Source of the DNA: Flavobacteriaceae bacterium
GTDB lineage: Bacteria; Bacteroidota; Bacteroidia; Flavobacteriales; Flavobacteriaceae
Direction: 5' to 3'
Assembly (NCBI GenBank): GCA_002707025.1
Contig: PALG01000031.1
Span: 1 to 64,000 of the forward strand
Length of the DNA stretch: 64,000 nucleotides
Shown here: positions 16,913 to 25,066 of the stretch, in pieces
Layout: each line of letters starts with the position of its first letter
How positions within the stretch are numbered: position 1 is the first letter of the stretch
Made by a program: the position numbers and the translations under genes
The notes under the pieces: model-generated
What the model saw: the letters and a program-made list of their open reading frames with translations, nothing else
The model's database searches: none
Told to the model about the DNA's origin: nothing

Positions 16913-16942
16913 TGTTTAATTAAATTTTATATTTGTTAAACA
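16913..16942 (+). promoter_or_regulatory. crtI operon promoter with paired operator-like sites
   Basis: TATATTTG (16928-16935) is an exact -7 element. TGTTTAATT (16913-16921) and TGTTAAACA (16934-16942) lie 21 bp apart centre to centre, and the second overlaps the -7 exactly as at merR. The crtI ATG at 16945 is 9 bases past the -7, so the transcript should have almost no leader. There is no good TTG at 17-23 nt. Confidence 0.65.
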
Positions 16943-16944
16943 AC

Positions 16945-18414
16945 ATGAACAAAAACATTGCTATTATCGGTTCTGGGTTTTCTTCGCTAGCTGCTTCAAG
17001 CTATTTAGCTAAGGAAGGGCATACGGTAACTATTTTTGAGAAAAATGCTACCATAGGAGGAAGAGCCAGACAACTTTCCACAAATGGGTTTACTTTCGAC
17101 ATGGGTCCTACTTGGTACTGGATGCCCGATGTATTTGAACGCTTTTTCGGGGACTTCGGAAAAAAACCTTCCGACTATTATGAGTTACTAAAGTTAAACC
17201 CAGCCTATAAAGTCTTTTTTGGAGTGAACGACTTCATCACCATTGAAGACACATTGGAGAAAATAAAAACAGCCTTCGAGAAAGAAGAGAAAGGAAGTTC
17301 CCAAAAACTTCAAGAATTCATAAATGAAGCCCTAGACAACTACAACATTGCCATTAAAGACTTAGTATATCGTCCTGGCCTATCCCCTTTTGAGCTGATC
17401 ACACCTGTAACCATGAGAAAAATCGGGCAATTTTTCAGTACGATTAGTAAGCAGGTGCGGAAAGAATTCACTAATTCAAAGTTGATTTCAATTTTAGAAT
17501 TTCCGGTATTATTTCTGGGTGCAAAACCTTCAAAAACGCCAGCGTTCTATAGCTTTATGAATTATGCAGATTTCGGTTTGGGCACCTTTCATCCCAAAAA
17601 TGGAATGTATAGTGTGGTCCAAGGAATGGCGCAGCTAGCTAAGGAGTTAGGGGTTCATATTAAAACCCTACAAAATGTAGAAAAAATAAAGGTGAAACAT
17701 GGTGCCGCTGAAGCCTTGGTGGTTAACGGACAAGAAATGAAGTTTGATATAATATTGAGCGGAGCCGATTACCACCATACAGAGACCTTATTGGATGAAA
17801 AGTACCGACAATATTCTGAAACCTATTGGGATAAAAAAGTATTTGCGCCTTCTTCCCTCCTATTTTATGTAGGATTCAGTAAAAAGTTGGAAAACGTAGC
17901 ACATCATACGTTATTTTTTGACGTCCCCTTCGATATACATGCGCAAGCTATCTACGATAACCCCCAGTGGCCAGAAGACCCTTTGTTCTATGCAAGCTTT
18001 CCTTCAAAAACAGATGCAAATGCTGCTCCAGACGGGCAAGAAGCTGGGATATTCCTTATCCCTTTAGCACCAGGGTTGGACGATATTGAAGAAGTTCGAG
18101 AGGAATATTTTGAAAAAATTATGGGTCGTTTTGAGCATATCACCAACCAAGAAGTTAAAAAATACGTTATATTTAAAAAGTCCTTTTGTATCAAAGACTT
18201 TATTGAGGATTACAATTCTTATAAAGGAAATGCTTATGGTCTCGCGAACACCTTATTACAGACTGCTTTTTTAAGACCCAGTCTTAAGAGCAAGAAAGTA
18301 AAAGGACTTTATTTTACTGGGCAACTTACGGTACCTGGACCTGGGGTCCCTCCCTCCCTAATTTCTGGTAAGATTGTCTCAAGTTTAATTAAAAAAGAAA
18401 ATGCCAACCTATGA
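16945..18414 (+). CDS. crtI: Phytoene desaturase
   Basis: CrtI desaturates phytoene stepwise to lycopene with FAD. The 489-residue protein starts MNKNIAIIGSGFSSLAAS, an N-terminal dinucleotide-binding fold, followed by GGRARQLSTNGFTFDMGPTW. The C-terminal family signature GLYFTGQLTVPGPGVPPSLI is near residue 460. ATG 16945 is used because the frame upstream has only a TTG that lies inside the promoter. Its stop overlaps the crtB start (ATGA). First gene of the crtI-crtB-crtZ-crtY-tspO operon. Confidence 0.95.
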   Translation: MNKNIAIIGSGFSSLAASSYLAKEGHTVTIFEKNATIGGRARQLSTNGFTFDMGPTWYWMPDVFERFFGDFGKKPSDYYELLKLNPAYKVFFGVNDFITIEDTLEKIKTAFEKEEKGSSQKLQEFINEALDNYNIAIKDLVYRPGLSPFELITPVTMRKIGQFFSTISKQVRKEFTNSKLISILEFPVLFLGAKPSKTPAFYSFMNYADFGLGTFHPKNGMYSVVQGMAQLAKELGVHIKTLQNVEKIKVKHGAAEALVVNGQEMKFDIILSGADYHHTETLLDEKYRQYSETYWDKKVFAPSSLLFYVGFSKKLENVAHHTLFFDVPFDIHAQAIYDNPQWPEDPLFYASFPSKTDANAAPDGQEAGIFLIPLAPGLDDIEEVREEYFEKIMGRFEHITNQEVKKYVIFKKSFCIKDFIEDYNSYKGNAYGLANTLLQTAFLRPSLKSKKVKGLYFTGQLTVPGPGVPPSLISGKIVSSLIKKENANL

Positions 18415-19253
18415 AAGCTTTATTCGACACTGTATCGCAAACTTGTAGCCGAAAAGTAACGCACACTTATAGCACTTCTTTTTCCTTGGCTACCAAAATG
18501 CTGGCACCTTCCATACGGCAGGATATTTACAATATTTATGGGTTTGTGCGTTTTGCCGATGAAATCGTGGACTCTTTTCACGAATACGACAAGGAGCTTC
18601 TTTTTGACAAGTTTCAAAAAGATTTAGATTTAGCTTTACAACACAGAATTAGTTTGAATCCTATTTTAAACGCATTTCAGCATACAGTTCATCAATATCA
18701 AATTGATGAGGCCCTTATTCATGCCTTCATGAAAAGCATGCGGTTGGATCTTTCCAAAAGTATTTATAAAACTGAAGAAGAATATAAAGAATACATCTAT
18801 GGATCTGCAGATGTCGTAGGGCTTATGTGCCTCAAGGTTTTTGTAAAAGGCGATTCTGAAAAGTATGATGAATTGAAAGAAGCCGCTATGCACTTGGGAT
18901 CTGCTTTTCAGAAAGTCAATTTTTTAAGGGATTTGAAAGCAGATTTTGAAGGCCTGAATCGAACCTATTTCCCCAATACCAATTTGGCAGAATTGGATGA
19001 ACTTTCCAAACAACAAATTATCGATGAAATTGAGGAAGACTTTCAAAAGGGCTACGAAGGGATTTTGAAACTTCCCGCTGAAGCAAAATTTGGAGTGTTC
19101 ATGGCTTATCGCTATTACAAAAGGTTACTGAAAAAACTACACAAAACACCTGCATTGGAAATTAAAAACACACGAATACGAGTCCCTAATTATGAAAAGT
19201 TTGGGCTTTTAACTAGAAGCTATGTGAAATATCATTTAAATTTGGTGAGATAA
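18411..19253 (+). CDS. crtB: Phytoene synthase
   Basis: CrtB condenses two geranylgeranyl diphosphates to phytoene, the first committed carotenoid step. The 280-residue squalene/phytoene synthase fold shows both Asp-rich magnesium sites: VRFADEIVDSFHEYD near residue 45 and NFLRDLKADFEGLNRTYFP near residue 175. It overlaps crtI by 4 bp and ends one base before crtZ, so translation is coupled through the operon. Confidence 0.95.
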   Translation: MKALFDTVSQTCSRKVTHTYSTSFSLATKMLAPSIRQDIYNIYGFVRFADEIVDSFHEYDKELLFDKFQKDLDLALQHRISLNPILNAFQHTVHQYQIDEALIHAFMKSMRLDLSKSIYKTEEEYKEYIYGSADVVGLMCLKVFVKGDSEKYDELKEAAMHLGSAFQKVNFLRDLKADFEGLNRTYFPNTNLAELDELSKQQIIDEIEEDFQKGYEGILKLPAEAKFGVFMAYRYYKRLLKKLHKTPALEIKNTRIRVPNYEKFGLLTRSYVKYHLNLVR

Positions 19254-19254
19254 T

Positions 19255-19704
19255 ATGGATGTTGTGTATTGGATATTAATCTTCTTAGGAACTTTTTGCG
19301 CCATGGAATTCATGGCTTGGTTTACCCATAAATATGTTATGCACGGTTTTTTATGGAGTCTTCATAAAGACCACCATAAAAAAGATCACGAAAGCTGGTG
19401 GGAGCGAAATGATGCCTTCTTCCTATTCTATGCGATTGTAAGTATCGGCTTTTTTGTAAGCTGGCAATATTATGATTTTTGGGCTGGATTGCCCATAGGG
19501 TTAGGAATTTTCGCTTATGGGTTTACGTATTTTATGGTTCATGACATTTTTATTCATCAACGCTTCAAAATGTTCCGAAATGCCAATAATTGGTATGCCC
19601 GGGGTATTCGAAGAGCTCATAAAATACATCACAAGCATTTAGGGAAAGATAAGGGGGAATGCTTCGGAATGCTCTTCCCTCCTTTGAAATATTTCAAAAG
19701 ATAA
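19255..19704 (+). CDS. crtZ: Beta-carotene hydroxylase
   Basis: CrtZ is a di-iron membrane hydroxylase that converts beta-carotene to zeaxanthin. The 149 residues have four membrane segments and the full set of histidine boxes: HKYVMHG, HKDHHKKDH, HDIFIHQ and RRAHKIHHKH. Presence of this gene after crtI/crtB and before a cyclase predicts zeaxanthin as a pathway product. No ketolase gene (crtW) is in the window. Confidence 0.95.
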   Translation: MDVVYWILIFLGTFCAMEFMAWFTHKYVMHGFLWSLHKDHHKKDHESWWERNDAFFLFYAIVSIGFFVSWQYYDFWAGLPIGLGIFAYGFTYFMVHDIFIHQRFKMFRNANNWYARGIRRAHKIHHKHLGKDKGECFGMLFPPLKYFKR

Positions 19705-19708
19705 TTTT

Positions 19709-20404
19709 ATGAAGACCCTTTACCTCTGGTTAAACCTAGGGTCTTTTATCGTCCCATTCCTATTCAGCTTTCACCCTAAAATTCAGTTTTATAAAAAATG
19801 GAAGTCCCTATTTGTAGGAATATTGGCCATGATGGCTATTTTTATTCCTTGGGATATACTCTTTACCCATAGGGGTTTTTGGGGGTTTAACCCCGAGTAT
19901 CTAACAGGATGGTATCTTTTCAATCTCCCGGTAGAAGAATGGCTCTTTTTTATCTGCATCCCCTATGCTTGTATTTTCACGCATTATGCGGTTACCACAC
20001 TAGCTCCCAGGTTTTCAATGAGACTGAAGAGCTTTCAAATTGTGTATTTTATTCTCGTTACTAGTTTAATTGTCACCCTTTGGTATCAATACGATCATTG
20101 GTATACATTAGTGAATTTTATATATGCCCTTCTCATCTTAGGGGTGGGTTATAATTTCTTTAGAACAACACTCCCTGCTTTTTTTACCACTTATATTATT
20201 ATTCTTATTCCCTTTTTTTTAGTCAACGGAGTATTAACTGGGAGTTGGATTGAAGCGCCTGTTGTTTGGTACAATAATGAAGAAAACCTGGGGATCCGCT
20301 TGGGGACCATCCCTATTGAAGACACCATTTATAATTTGGGAATGCTACTCACTGTCTTTTTAGTAACCGAGAAGTTGGAACAAAAGAAAATAACGCATGA
20401 TTAA
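19709..20404 (+). CDS. Lycopene beta-cyclase, CrtYcd-type
   Basis: This 231-residue membrane protein with about seven helices is the fused CrtYc-CrtYd type of lycopene cyclase, unrelated to plant-type CrtY. The two halves each carry the family acidic motif: LPVEEWLFFICIPYACIFTHY near residue 72 and IPIEDTIYNLGMLLTVFLV near residue 202. It closes the ends of lycopene to give beta-carotene. It overlaps tspO by 8 bp. Confidence 0.92.
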   Translation: MKTLYLWLNLGSFIVPFLFSFHPKIQFYKKWKSLFVGILAMMAIFIPWDILFTHRGFWGFNPEYLTGWYLFNLPVEEWLFFICIPYACIFTHYAVTTLAPRFSMRLKSFQIVYFILVTSLIVTLWYQYDHWYTLVNFIYALLILGVGYNFFRTTLPAFFTTYIIILIPFFLVNGVLTGSWIEAPVVWYNNEENLGIRLGTIPIEDTIYNLGMLLTVFLVTEKLEQKKITHD

Positions 20405-20855
20405 AAGACTTGTCCTGTTTCTCATTTTTAATTTTGGCGGACTCGCCCTAGGAAGCATTTTCACCAATGTTGGAGTGGCTTCTTCTTGGTATGAAAACCT
20501 TTCCAAAGCCCCATGGACCCCACCGGGATGGATGTTTGGCGCTGCATGGTTTTTCATTATGGTATGCTTTTCTTTCTACCTTGCACTCGCTTTGCCAAAA
20601 ATACAAAACACAAAAAGCCTCGGGATGCTGTTTGGGATTTCCTGGATATTGAATGTCTCCTGGAATCCCGTTTTTTTCTACCTGCAACAACCATTTTTAG
20701 GACTTCTGGTTATTGTCCTACTCACCCTTTTAATCTGGTCCCTTTTTCTGAATTATTTCAAGTCCCTAAAATGGATAAGCATGTTGTTATTGCCCTATGG
20801 AATCTGGCTACTAATTGCGACTTCGCTTAATTTATACATAGTGTTAGAAAATTAA
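20397..20855 (+). CDS. tspO: TspO/MBR-family tryptophan-rich sensory protein
   Basis: A 152-residue, five-helix membrane protein rich in Trp: SSWYENLSKAPWTPPGWMFG and ISWILNVSWNPVFFYLQQP are the hallmark loops. TspO binds porphyrins and cholesterol-like ligands. In Rhodobacter it modulates photopigment gene expression in response to oxygen and light. As the last gene of the carotenoid operon it may tie tetrapyrrole status or light to pigment production, which is an inference from context. No terminator is visible in the 35-bp gap before the convergent lytTR gene. Confidence 0.93.
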   Translation: MIKRLVLFLIFNFGGLALGSIFTNVGVASSWYENLSKAPWTPPGWMFGAAWFFIMVCFSFYLALALPKIQNTKSLGMLFGISWILNVSWNPVFFYLQQPFLGLLVIVLLTLLIWSLFLNYFKSLKWISMLLLPYGIWLLIATSLNLYIVLEN

Positions 20856-20890
20856 ATAGGCAACATCCTAAAACCAAGCAACACTTCAGT

Positions 20891-21646
20891 TTATTCCAAC
20901 CAAAGCTTAAAATCCTTTACCCGTTCCCGGGCAACAATCACCTCATCGTCTTTATAGGTTTTCAGTTTTAATTGCAAACGACTGTTGGTATAAGCAATAA
21001 TGTCTTCAATCGCTTCAATATTGATATAAAATTTACGATTGATCCTAAAAAAATTTTGCGGAGACAGTTCGTCCTCCAACTGCTCTAAGGTCGTATCCAA
21101 AAGATAGTTCCTACCTTCATAGGTGTGTGCATAAGTACCTTTGTTTTCACTATAAAAACATTCAATTTCGTCTACCGGAATCATTTTAAGGTGTTGCCCA
21201 ATCTTGGTCGTAAAGCGCTTTTTATATTCCCGTTCTACAGGGTTGGTCAATAGCTTCTTAATATCTTCAAAATTCAACTGTACATTTTGGCGCTGCGGAG
21301 CCCTTTCTTTAAATTTAGTAACCGCTACCTCCAGTTCTTCTTCGTCAATAGGTTTCAGTAGGTAGTCGATACTATTCAGCTTAAAAGCTTGTAGCGCATA
21401 CTCATCGTAAGCAGTGGTAAAAATGATGGCACTTTTTACTTCCACGGAATCAAAAATCTCGAAGGAGAGCCCATCACTTAGTTGTATGTCCAAAAAGATT
21501 AAGTCTGGATGACTATTTTTCTGAAACCACTCAATGGATTCTTCCACACTATGAAGCATGTGGTCCACCGCAACTCCCTGTCTTTCCAACATTCGGTGTA
21601 ATCGTCTTGCAGAAGGCTTTTCATCCTCAATAATAAGTACGTTCAT
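20891..21646 (-). CDS. LytTR-family response regulator
   Basis: A 251-residue two-component regulator. The receiver domain (about 1-118) has the acidic pocket IIEDEKPSARR, phosphoacceptor LIFLDIQLSDG and TTAYDEYALQAFKLNSIDYLLKP. A LytTR DNA-binding domain follows (about 148-250) with RFTTKIGQHLKMIPVDEIEC and FFRINRKFYINIEAIEDI. LytTR proteins bind pairs of ~10-bp direct repeats about 21 bp apart, and four such promoters occur in this window. The gene ends the leftward operon DUF2141, peptide, TPR, kinase, 2TM, 2TM, lytTR. Confidence 0.95.
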   Translation of the reverse strand: MNVLIIEDEKPSARRLHRMLERQGVAVDHMLHSVEESIEWFQKNSHPDLIFLDIQLSDGLSFEIFDSVEVKSAIIFTTAYDEYALQAFKLNSIDYLLKPIDEEELEVAVTKFKERAPQRQNVQLNFEDIKKLLTNPVEREYKKRFTTKIGQHLKMIPVDEIECFYSENKGTYAHTYEGRNYLLDTTLEQLEDELSPQNFFRINRKFYINIEAIEDIIAYTNSRLQLKLKTYKDDEVIVARERVKDFKLWLE

Positions 21647-21655
21647 GATGCTTTT

Positions 21656-21985
21656 TTATGAGTCTTTATAGGTGTCTTGAAATTCCTGTTCTTCCTTTTC
21701 CATAAACTCCTTTATTTTACGTTCCTCCCAATCCTTTAGCAAAGGGAAGTGATCTTTAAACACATAGAGTCCGTGGAAAAACAAACCAATCCCCCAAAAG
21801 AAAGGCGTGGTAAAATAACCCCAGGTAGGCATTCCGGTTCTTAGGGTACCACTAAAAAACCCTAGTTGTGCTAATAGTAAAAATAGATTGATGAGTAAAT
21901 ATACGGTTAGATGGGTATAAAACCCTTTTATTTCCTTTACCTTCTTTTTGGCTTTTTCGTATTTATCTTCGTTGAATGGTTCCAT
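21656..21985 (-). CDS. 2TM-domain protein
   Basis: A 109-residue protein of the 2TM domain family: a charged start (EDKYEKAKKKVKEIKGFYTH), two membrane helices (about 28-46 and 60-80), then a conserved ending with LLKDWEERKIKEFMEKEEQ. Function is unknown. The same module is fused to the histidine kinase in this operon and repeated in the next gene. It may interact with the kinase in the membrane. It lies 9 bp upstream of the regulator gene. Confidence 0.85.
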   Translation of the reverse strand: MEPFNEDKYEKAKKKVKEIKGFYTHLTVYLLINLFLLLAQLGFFSGTLRTGMPTWGYFTTPFFWGIGLFFHGLYVFKDHFPLLKDWEERKIKEFMEKEEQEFQDTYKDS

Positions 21986-21990
21986 GGTGA

Positions 21991-22302
21991 TTAGCTCCAG
22001 CGATTATTAGTGAATTTATCTTCTTTATCCATTAACTCCTTGATTTTTTTCTCTTCCCAATTCTTATTCATAAAAGGAGCCCAATTAAAGGCTTTGGCTG
22101 CTTGAAAAATGAGTCCGATGCCCCATCCAAAAGCGGCCCACAGAAACCACATATACCGCCATTCGTTTACATAGTAATTAAGTCCGCCCAAAAAGGAGAT
22201 GATAATGATATAAAAGAATAAACTGGTATAGAATTTTTTCATTTCACCTACTTGCTCCTTGGCACGTAAGTATCGATTTTCTTTGTTGTGATCTGCTTCC
22301 AT
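21991..22302 (-). CDS. 2TM-domain protein (paralogue)
   Basis: This 103-residue paralogue of the downstream gene has the same layout: KENRYLRAKEQVGEMKKFYT, two hydrophobic helices with an aromatic loop (NEWRYMWFLWAAFGWGIGL), and NKNWEEKKIKELMDKEDKF. It is the first gene after an internal promoter with LytTR-type repeats, so the 2TM-2TM-lytTR segment can be expressed apart from the kinase. The gap to the next 2TM gene is 5 bp. Confidence 0.85.
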   Translation of the reverse strand: MEADHNKENRYLRAKEQVGEMKKFYTSLFFYIIIISFLGGLNYYVNEWRYMWFLWAAFGWGIGLIFQAAKAFNWAPFMNKNWEEKKIKELMDKEDKFTNNRWS

Positions 22303-22325
22303 AATGATGATTTTTAATTACAGTG

Positions 22326-22396
22326 TAAAAATACTTTGGAGGTAACGCTTTTGAAAAAGAGGCTTACCGAATTGTCGTATTTTACGGCTGAAACGT
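22326..22396 (-). promoter_or_regulatory. LytTR-type promoter 1 (before 2TM-2TM-lytTR)
   Basis: The minus strand carries a weak distal repeat ACGTTTCAGC (22396-22387), then ACAATTCGGT (22375-22366), 21 bp apart. A TATTTTTA -7 element starts at 22333, exactly 33 bp past the proximal repeat end. It lies between the kinase stop and the first 2TM gene. It shares this geometry with three other promoters. Confidence 0.7.
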
Positions 22397-22397
22397 A

Positions 22398-23723
22398 TCA
22401 TTTATCCTTTTTCATTAAATCCTTGATTTTTCGCTCTTCCCAACCCCTTCCTAAAATAGGGTTGTAATTAAATACTTCCATGGCATGTCCGGCCACGCCC
22501 ATACCCCACCCTACGATAGGGAAAGCGGCCCAAGGAAAGCCTCCCGATTTCATATTCAGGAATATAAATACCGGAAACATAATTAAATAGATGGCAAAAT
22601 GTACATAGAATCCTTTTAATTCATCTACCTTCTTTTTGGCACGCTCGTAGCGCTTTTCTGAAATATAATGTGCTTGTGTCACGGTCATGTTTGTTTTTTG
22701 GGTTAATAAAGGCAACGACACCCAAAACTCTTTATCGTCCTTCTGTACCAAAACGGGGCGTTGCGTTAATAATTGATAGCGTTGGTAGATATTCTTTAAA
22801 CCTACCCCACTACTTTCCTTCATTACCTTTTTAGGCTGAAGATTATTCTTGATGATTAAATTACCCTCCTCTTCGTAAATACGTATGTGTAGTTTATTGG
22901 AAGGCGTCACCTGGTTATGCTTTACGGCATTTTCCAGCAACAACTGAAGCGATAAAGGCACGACCTTCGCTTCCGGATTTGAAATATGAGGTGGTAACTC
23001 AAAAACGATACTGTCTTCAAAGCGCATTTTTATGAGAGACATGTATAATTGGGCAAATTTGAGTTCCTCTTCAATCGTTACCAATTCCTTGTTTTTTTGC
23101 TCCAAAACGTAACGGTAAACTTTACTAAGGGAGGTCGTAAAACGAGTTGCTGCTTGCGGATTTTCTTCAATAAGGCTGGTTAGTACATTTAAGCTATTAA
23201 ACAAAAAATGGGGGTCCAACTGATTTTTAAGCGCATCGAACTGTGCCGAAGCCGTACCGGCAATAATTTTCTGCTCCTTTACCTTTCGCTCCTGAATGTA
23301 CCGGTAATAGTACACCGCATAGAAAATCGAGACGACAACTATCGAAATAATCAGTGAAACAACGTAAAATATAGGTCGTTCGTTTTGAAGGAATTCAGTG
23401 ATAGATATACTTCTAATGAACAGTGCCTCCAGTAATCGTAAAATAAAAATTGTAGTGATGGAGATGGCCGTGGCTCCCAACAATCCTTTAAAGAGGTGCT
23501 TCAGTTTAAACCAGGATCCTTTGTATTTTTTCAGAATGAAATAAAAGAAAAAGGCATTGGCCATGTAAAGGGATACCGAATATACCTGATTGTATAGAAA
23601 ACGTATCAAGACTTCCTTTCCCGAGGAAATTTGCCAGCCATTTACGTATTCGATTACTCCAACAACAATAAAAATGAGCGACCCTACAAAAAAGGCTTTC
23701 CCTATTTCTTTTACAATATTCAT
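22398..23723 (-). CDS. LytS-type sensor histidine kinase with C-terminal 2TM domain
   Basis: A 441-residue membrane kinase. Four N-terminal helices (about 8-145) are followed by a His_kinase domain with QLDPHFLFNSLNVLTSLIEE, the phosphorylated His being near residue 171. A HATPase region follows with LLLENAVKHNQV and SSGVGLKNIYQRYQLL. From about residue 355 the protein continues into a complete 2TM domain (KRYERAKKKVDELKGFYVHF ... GRGWEERKIKDLM). That fusion of a kinase to a second membrane module behind the catalytic domain is unusual. The start overlaps the TPR-gene stop (TAATG). The partner regulator is three genes downstream. Confidence 0.93.
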   Translation of the reverse strand: MNIVKEIGKAFFVGSLIFIVVGVIEYVNGWQISSGKEVLIRFLYNQVYSVSLYMANAFFFYFILKKYKGSWFKLKHLFKGLLGATAISITTIFILRLLEALFIRSISITEFLQNERPIFYVVSLIISIVVVSIFYAVYYYRYIQERKVKEQKIIAGTASAQFDALKNQLDPHFLFNSLNVLTSLIEENPQAATRFTTSLSKVYRYVLEQKNKELVTIEEELKFAQLYMSLIKMRFEDSIVFELPPHISNPEAKVVPLSLQLLLENAVKHNQVTPSNKLHIRIYEEEGNLIIKNNLQPKKVMKESSGVGLKNIYQRYQLLTQRPVLVQKDDKEFWVSLPLLTQKTNMTVTQAHYISEKRYERAKKKVDELKGFYVHFAIYLIMFPVFIFLNMKSGGFPWAAFPIVGWGMGVAGHAMEVFNYNPILGRGWEERKIKDLMKKDK

Positions 23724-24352
23724 TATTCTTCTTTACAGTTTTTTTCCAAGGACTGCTTGGCGTATTCCTTCCCTCCGCTTGGATAAAATTTTCCTTTGGG
23801 CTCATAGGTTTCAAAAAGAGCCACCGCTTTTTTCAAGTCTTTGCAAAAGGGAGTGGTATCTTTTCCAAACCAGCGGGCAGTCCCCATATCCCACTCTACC
23901 TTTCCAAAGGCAACTCTAGGGTTTTCGGGTTCTATTTTATACGCCTCTTCATACAATTGTGCAATTTTGGGAGAGTAGGTCATCCCGTATTTTTGTCCGT
24001 CAAAAACAATCCAAGCCGTATACAACTGAGCTTGCAGCACTAAAATTTCAGCATTCTCTTTGGATAAAGCTTTGGCGTCGTTCAAAAAGTCTTGTGCCTT
24101 TTTTAATTGAGCTGTTAGCTTTTCTTCATCCTTTTCATTAAAACTGTACAGGACATTAACCTGAGCTACATAGAAAGGGGGCAACCAATTATCGGTTTCC
24201 ACATTCGCAATTCTTTCAAATAGGTTGGCAGCCTCCCATGGCTTTTCATTTTGCCAAAGGTCGAAAGCTTTCTCCATTCCTTTTTCGTACTGGGTTTGTG
24301 CTATTGCTGAAAAAGACAATAATGCGGTAATAATGATGAGTAGATTTTTCAT
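23723..24352 (-). CDS. Exported TPR-like protein
   Basis: A 209-residue protein with a signal peptide (MKNLLIIITALLSFSAIAQT) and helical repeats resembling tetratricopeptides: FDLWQNEKPWEAANLFERIA, LLKK-type helices and YEEAYKIEPENPRVAFGKVE. It is likely periplasmic. It sits directly before the sensor kinase with overlapping stop and start codons, so an accessory role in signal perception is plausible but unproven. Confidence 0.8.
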   Translation of the reverse strand: MKNLLIIITALLSFSAIAQTQYEKGMEKAFDLWQNEKPWEAANLFERIANVETDNWLPPFYVAQVNVLYSFNEKDEEKLTAQLKKAQDFLNDAKALSKENAEILVLQAQLYTAWIVFDGQKYGMTYSPKIAQLYEEAYKIEPENPRVAFGKVEWDMGTARWFGKDTTPFCKDLKKAVALFETYEPKGKFYPSGGKEYAKQSLEKNCKEE

Positions 24353-24374
24353 TGTATTTAATGGTTATGTGAAT

Positions 24375-24482
24375 TTATAAAAGTTGAAGTCCAATTCCTA
24401 TAAAAAGTATTCCTAAACTTAAAAGAAGGGCTACTTTCAAGGTTTTAAATCTTCCTAATTTGCGTAAAATGATTCCTAACAT
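24375..24482 (-). CDS. 35-residue single-helix membrane peptide
   Basis: The frame MLGIILRKLGRFKTLKVALL followed by a hydrophobic helix ending GIGLQLL fills the space between the DUF2141 gene (5-bp gap) and the TPR gene (22-bp gap). It has a basic N-terminus and one membrane helix. It is too short for usual gene callers. The tight fit in the operon favours a real gene, but I know no family for it. Confidence 0.5.
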   Translation of the reverse strand: MLGIILRKLGRFKTLKVALLLSLGILFIGIGLQLL

Positions 24483-24487
24483 GCTGT

Positions 24488-24904
24488 TTATTTTAGTTTA
24501 ATAGTGATTTTTTTCACTTCCCCATTCGCGACCGAGAATTGCGCATCTTTCCATTTGGGTGGTCCAAAAAAACCTCGGGCGTTATTGGAGCAGCCGTAAT
24601 CTTCCGAAGGAATCATCCCGAAACGAAGGTTCAATTGTCCATTGTTGTCTTCATCATGAAAACAAGATATCGCATACGTTCCGTCGGGTACATCGGCAAA
24701 AGTGACTGTCGCCTTTTGGTTCTTGATGGCCGAGTCCAAAGAAAGGTACTCTTTGCTTAAAAAGGTACCCTCTTCATTGTAAAGGCCCACTTTGGCGGTT
24801 CCTTCATTGTTACTAAAATGGGTCATGGTTACCTCCACACTATTTTGGGCTTGTAATAAAACCCCTGTGAAAAGTAATACTAGATAGTGAATAACAGATT
24901 GCAT
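24488..24904 (-). CDS. DUF2141-family exported protein
   Basis: A 138-residue secreted beta-rich protein with a signal peptide ending LLQAQ. The family pattern is clear: AKVGLYNEEGTFLSK, TYAISCFHDEDNNGQLN and GFFGPPKWKDAQFSV. Function is unknown. It is the first gene of the two-component operon and is controlled by a LytTR-type promoter. A paralogue at 42793-43221 is preceded by the same promoter type. Confidence 0.88.
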   Translation of the reverse strand: MQSVIHYLVLLFTGVLLQAQNSVEVTMTHFSNNEGTAKVGLYNEEGTFLSKEYLSLDSAIKNQKATVTFADVPDGTYAISCFHDEDNNGQLNLRFGMIPSEDYGCSNNARGFFGPPKWKDAQFSVANGEVKKITIKLK

Positions 24905-24929
24905 AATGGTGTGGTTTAAAATTACAGTT

Positions 24930-25000
24930 CAAAAATGCAACACACCAAGCAGCTATAAAAAAGGGAATGACCGAACTGTTATTTATGGGGACTGAATTGT
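24930..25000 (-). promoter_or_regulatory. LytTR-type promoter 2 (before the two-component operon)
   Basis: The minus strand reads ACAATTCAGT (25000-24991), an 11-nt gap, ACAGTTCGGT (24979-24970), then CATTTTTG (24937-24930). Repeat spacing is 21 bp, and the -7 starts 33 bp past the proximal repeat, as in the three related promoters. It drives the DUF2141 gene at 24488-24904 and probably the whole operon. Confidence 0.8.
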
Positions 25001-25066
25001 AACTTCTATTGATTTCCGATGTTCCTATTTATGGTATTATCCCATTTTCGCTATAATATATTTCTC

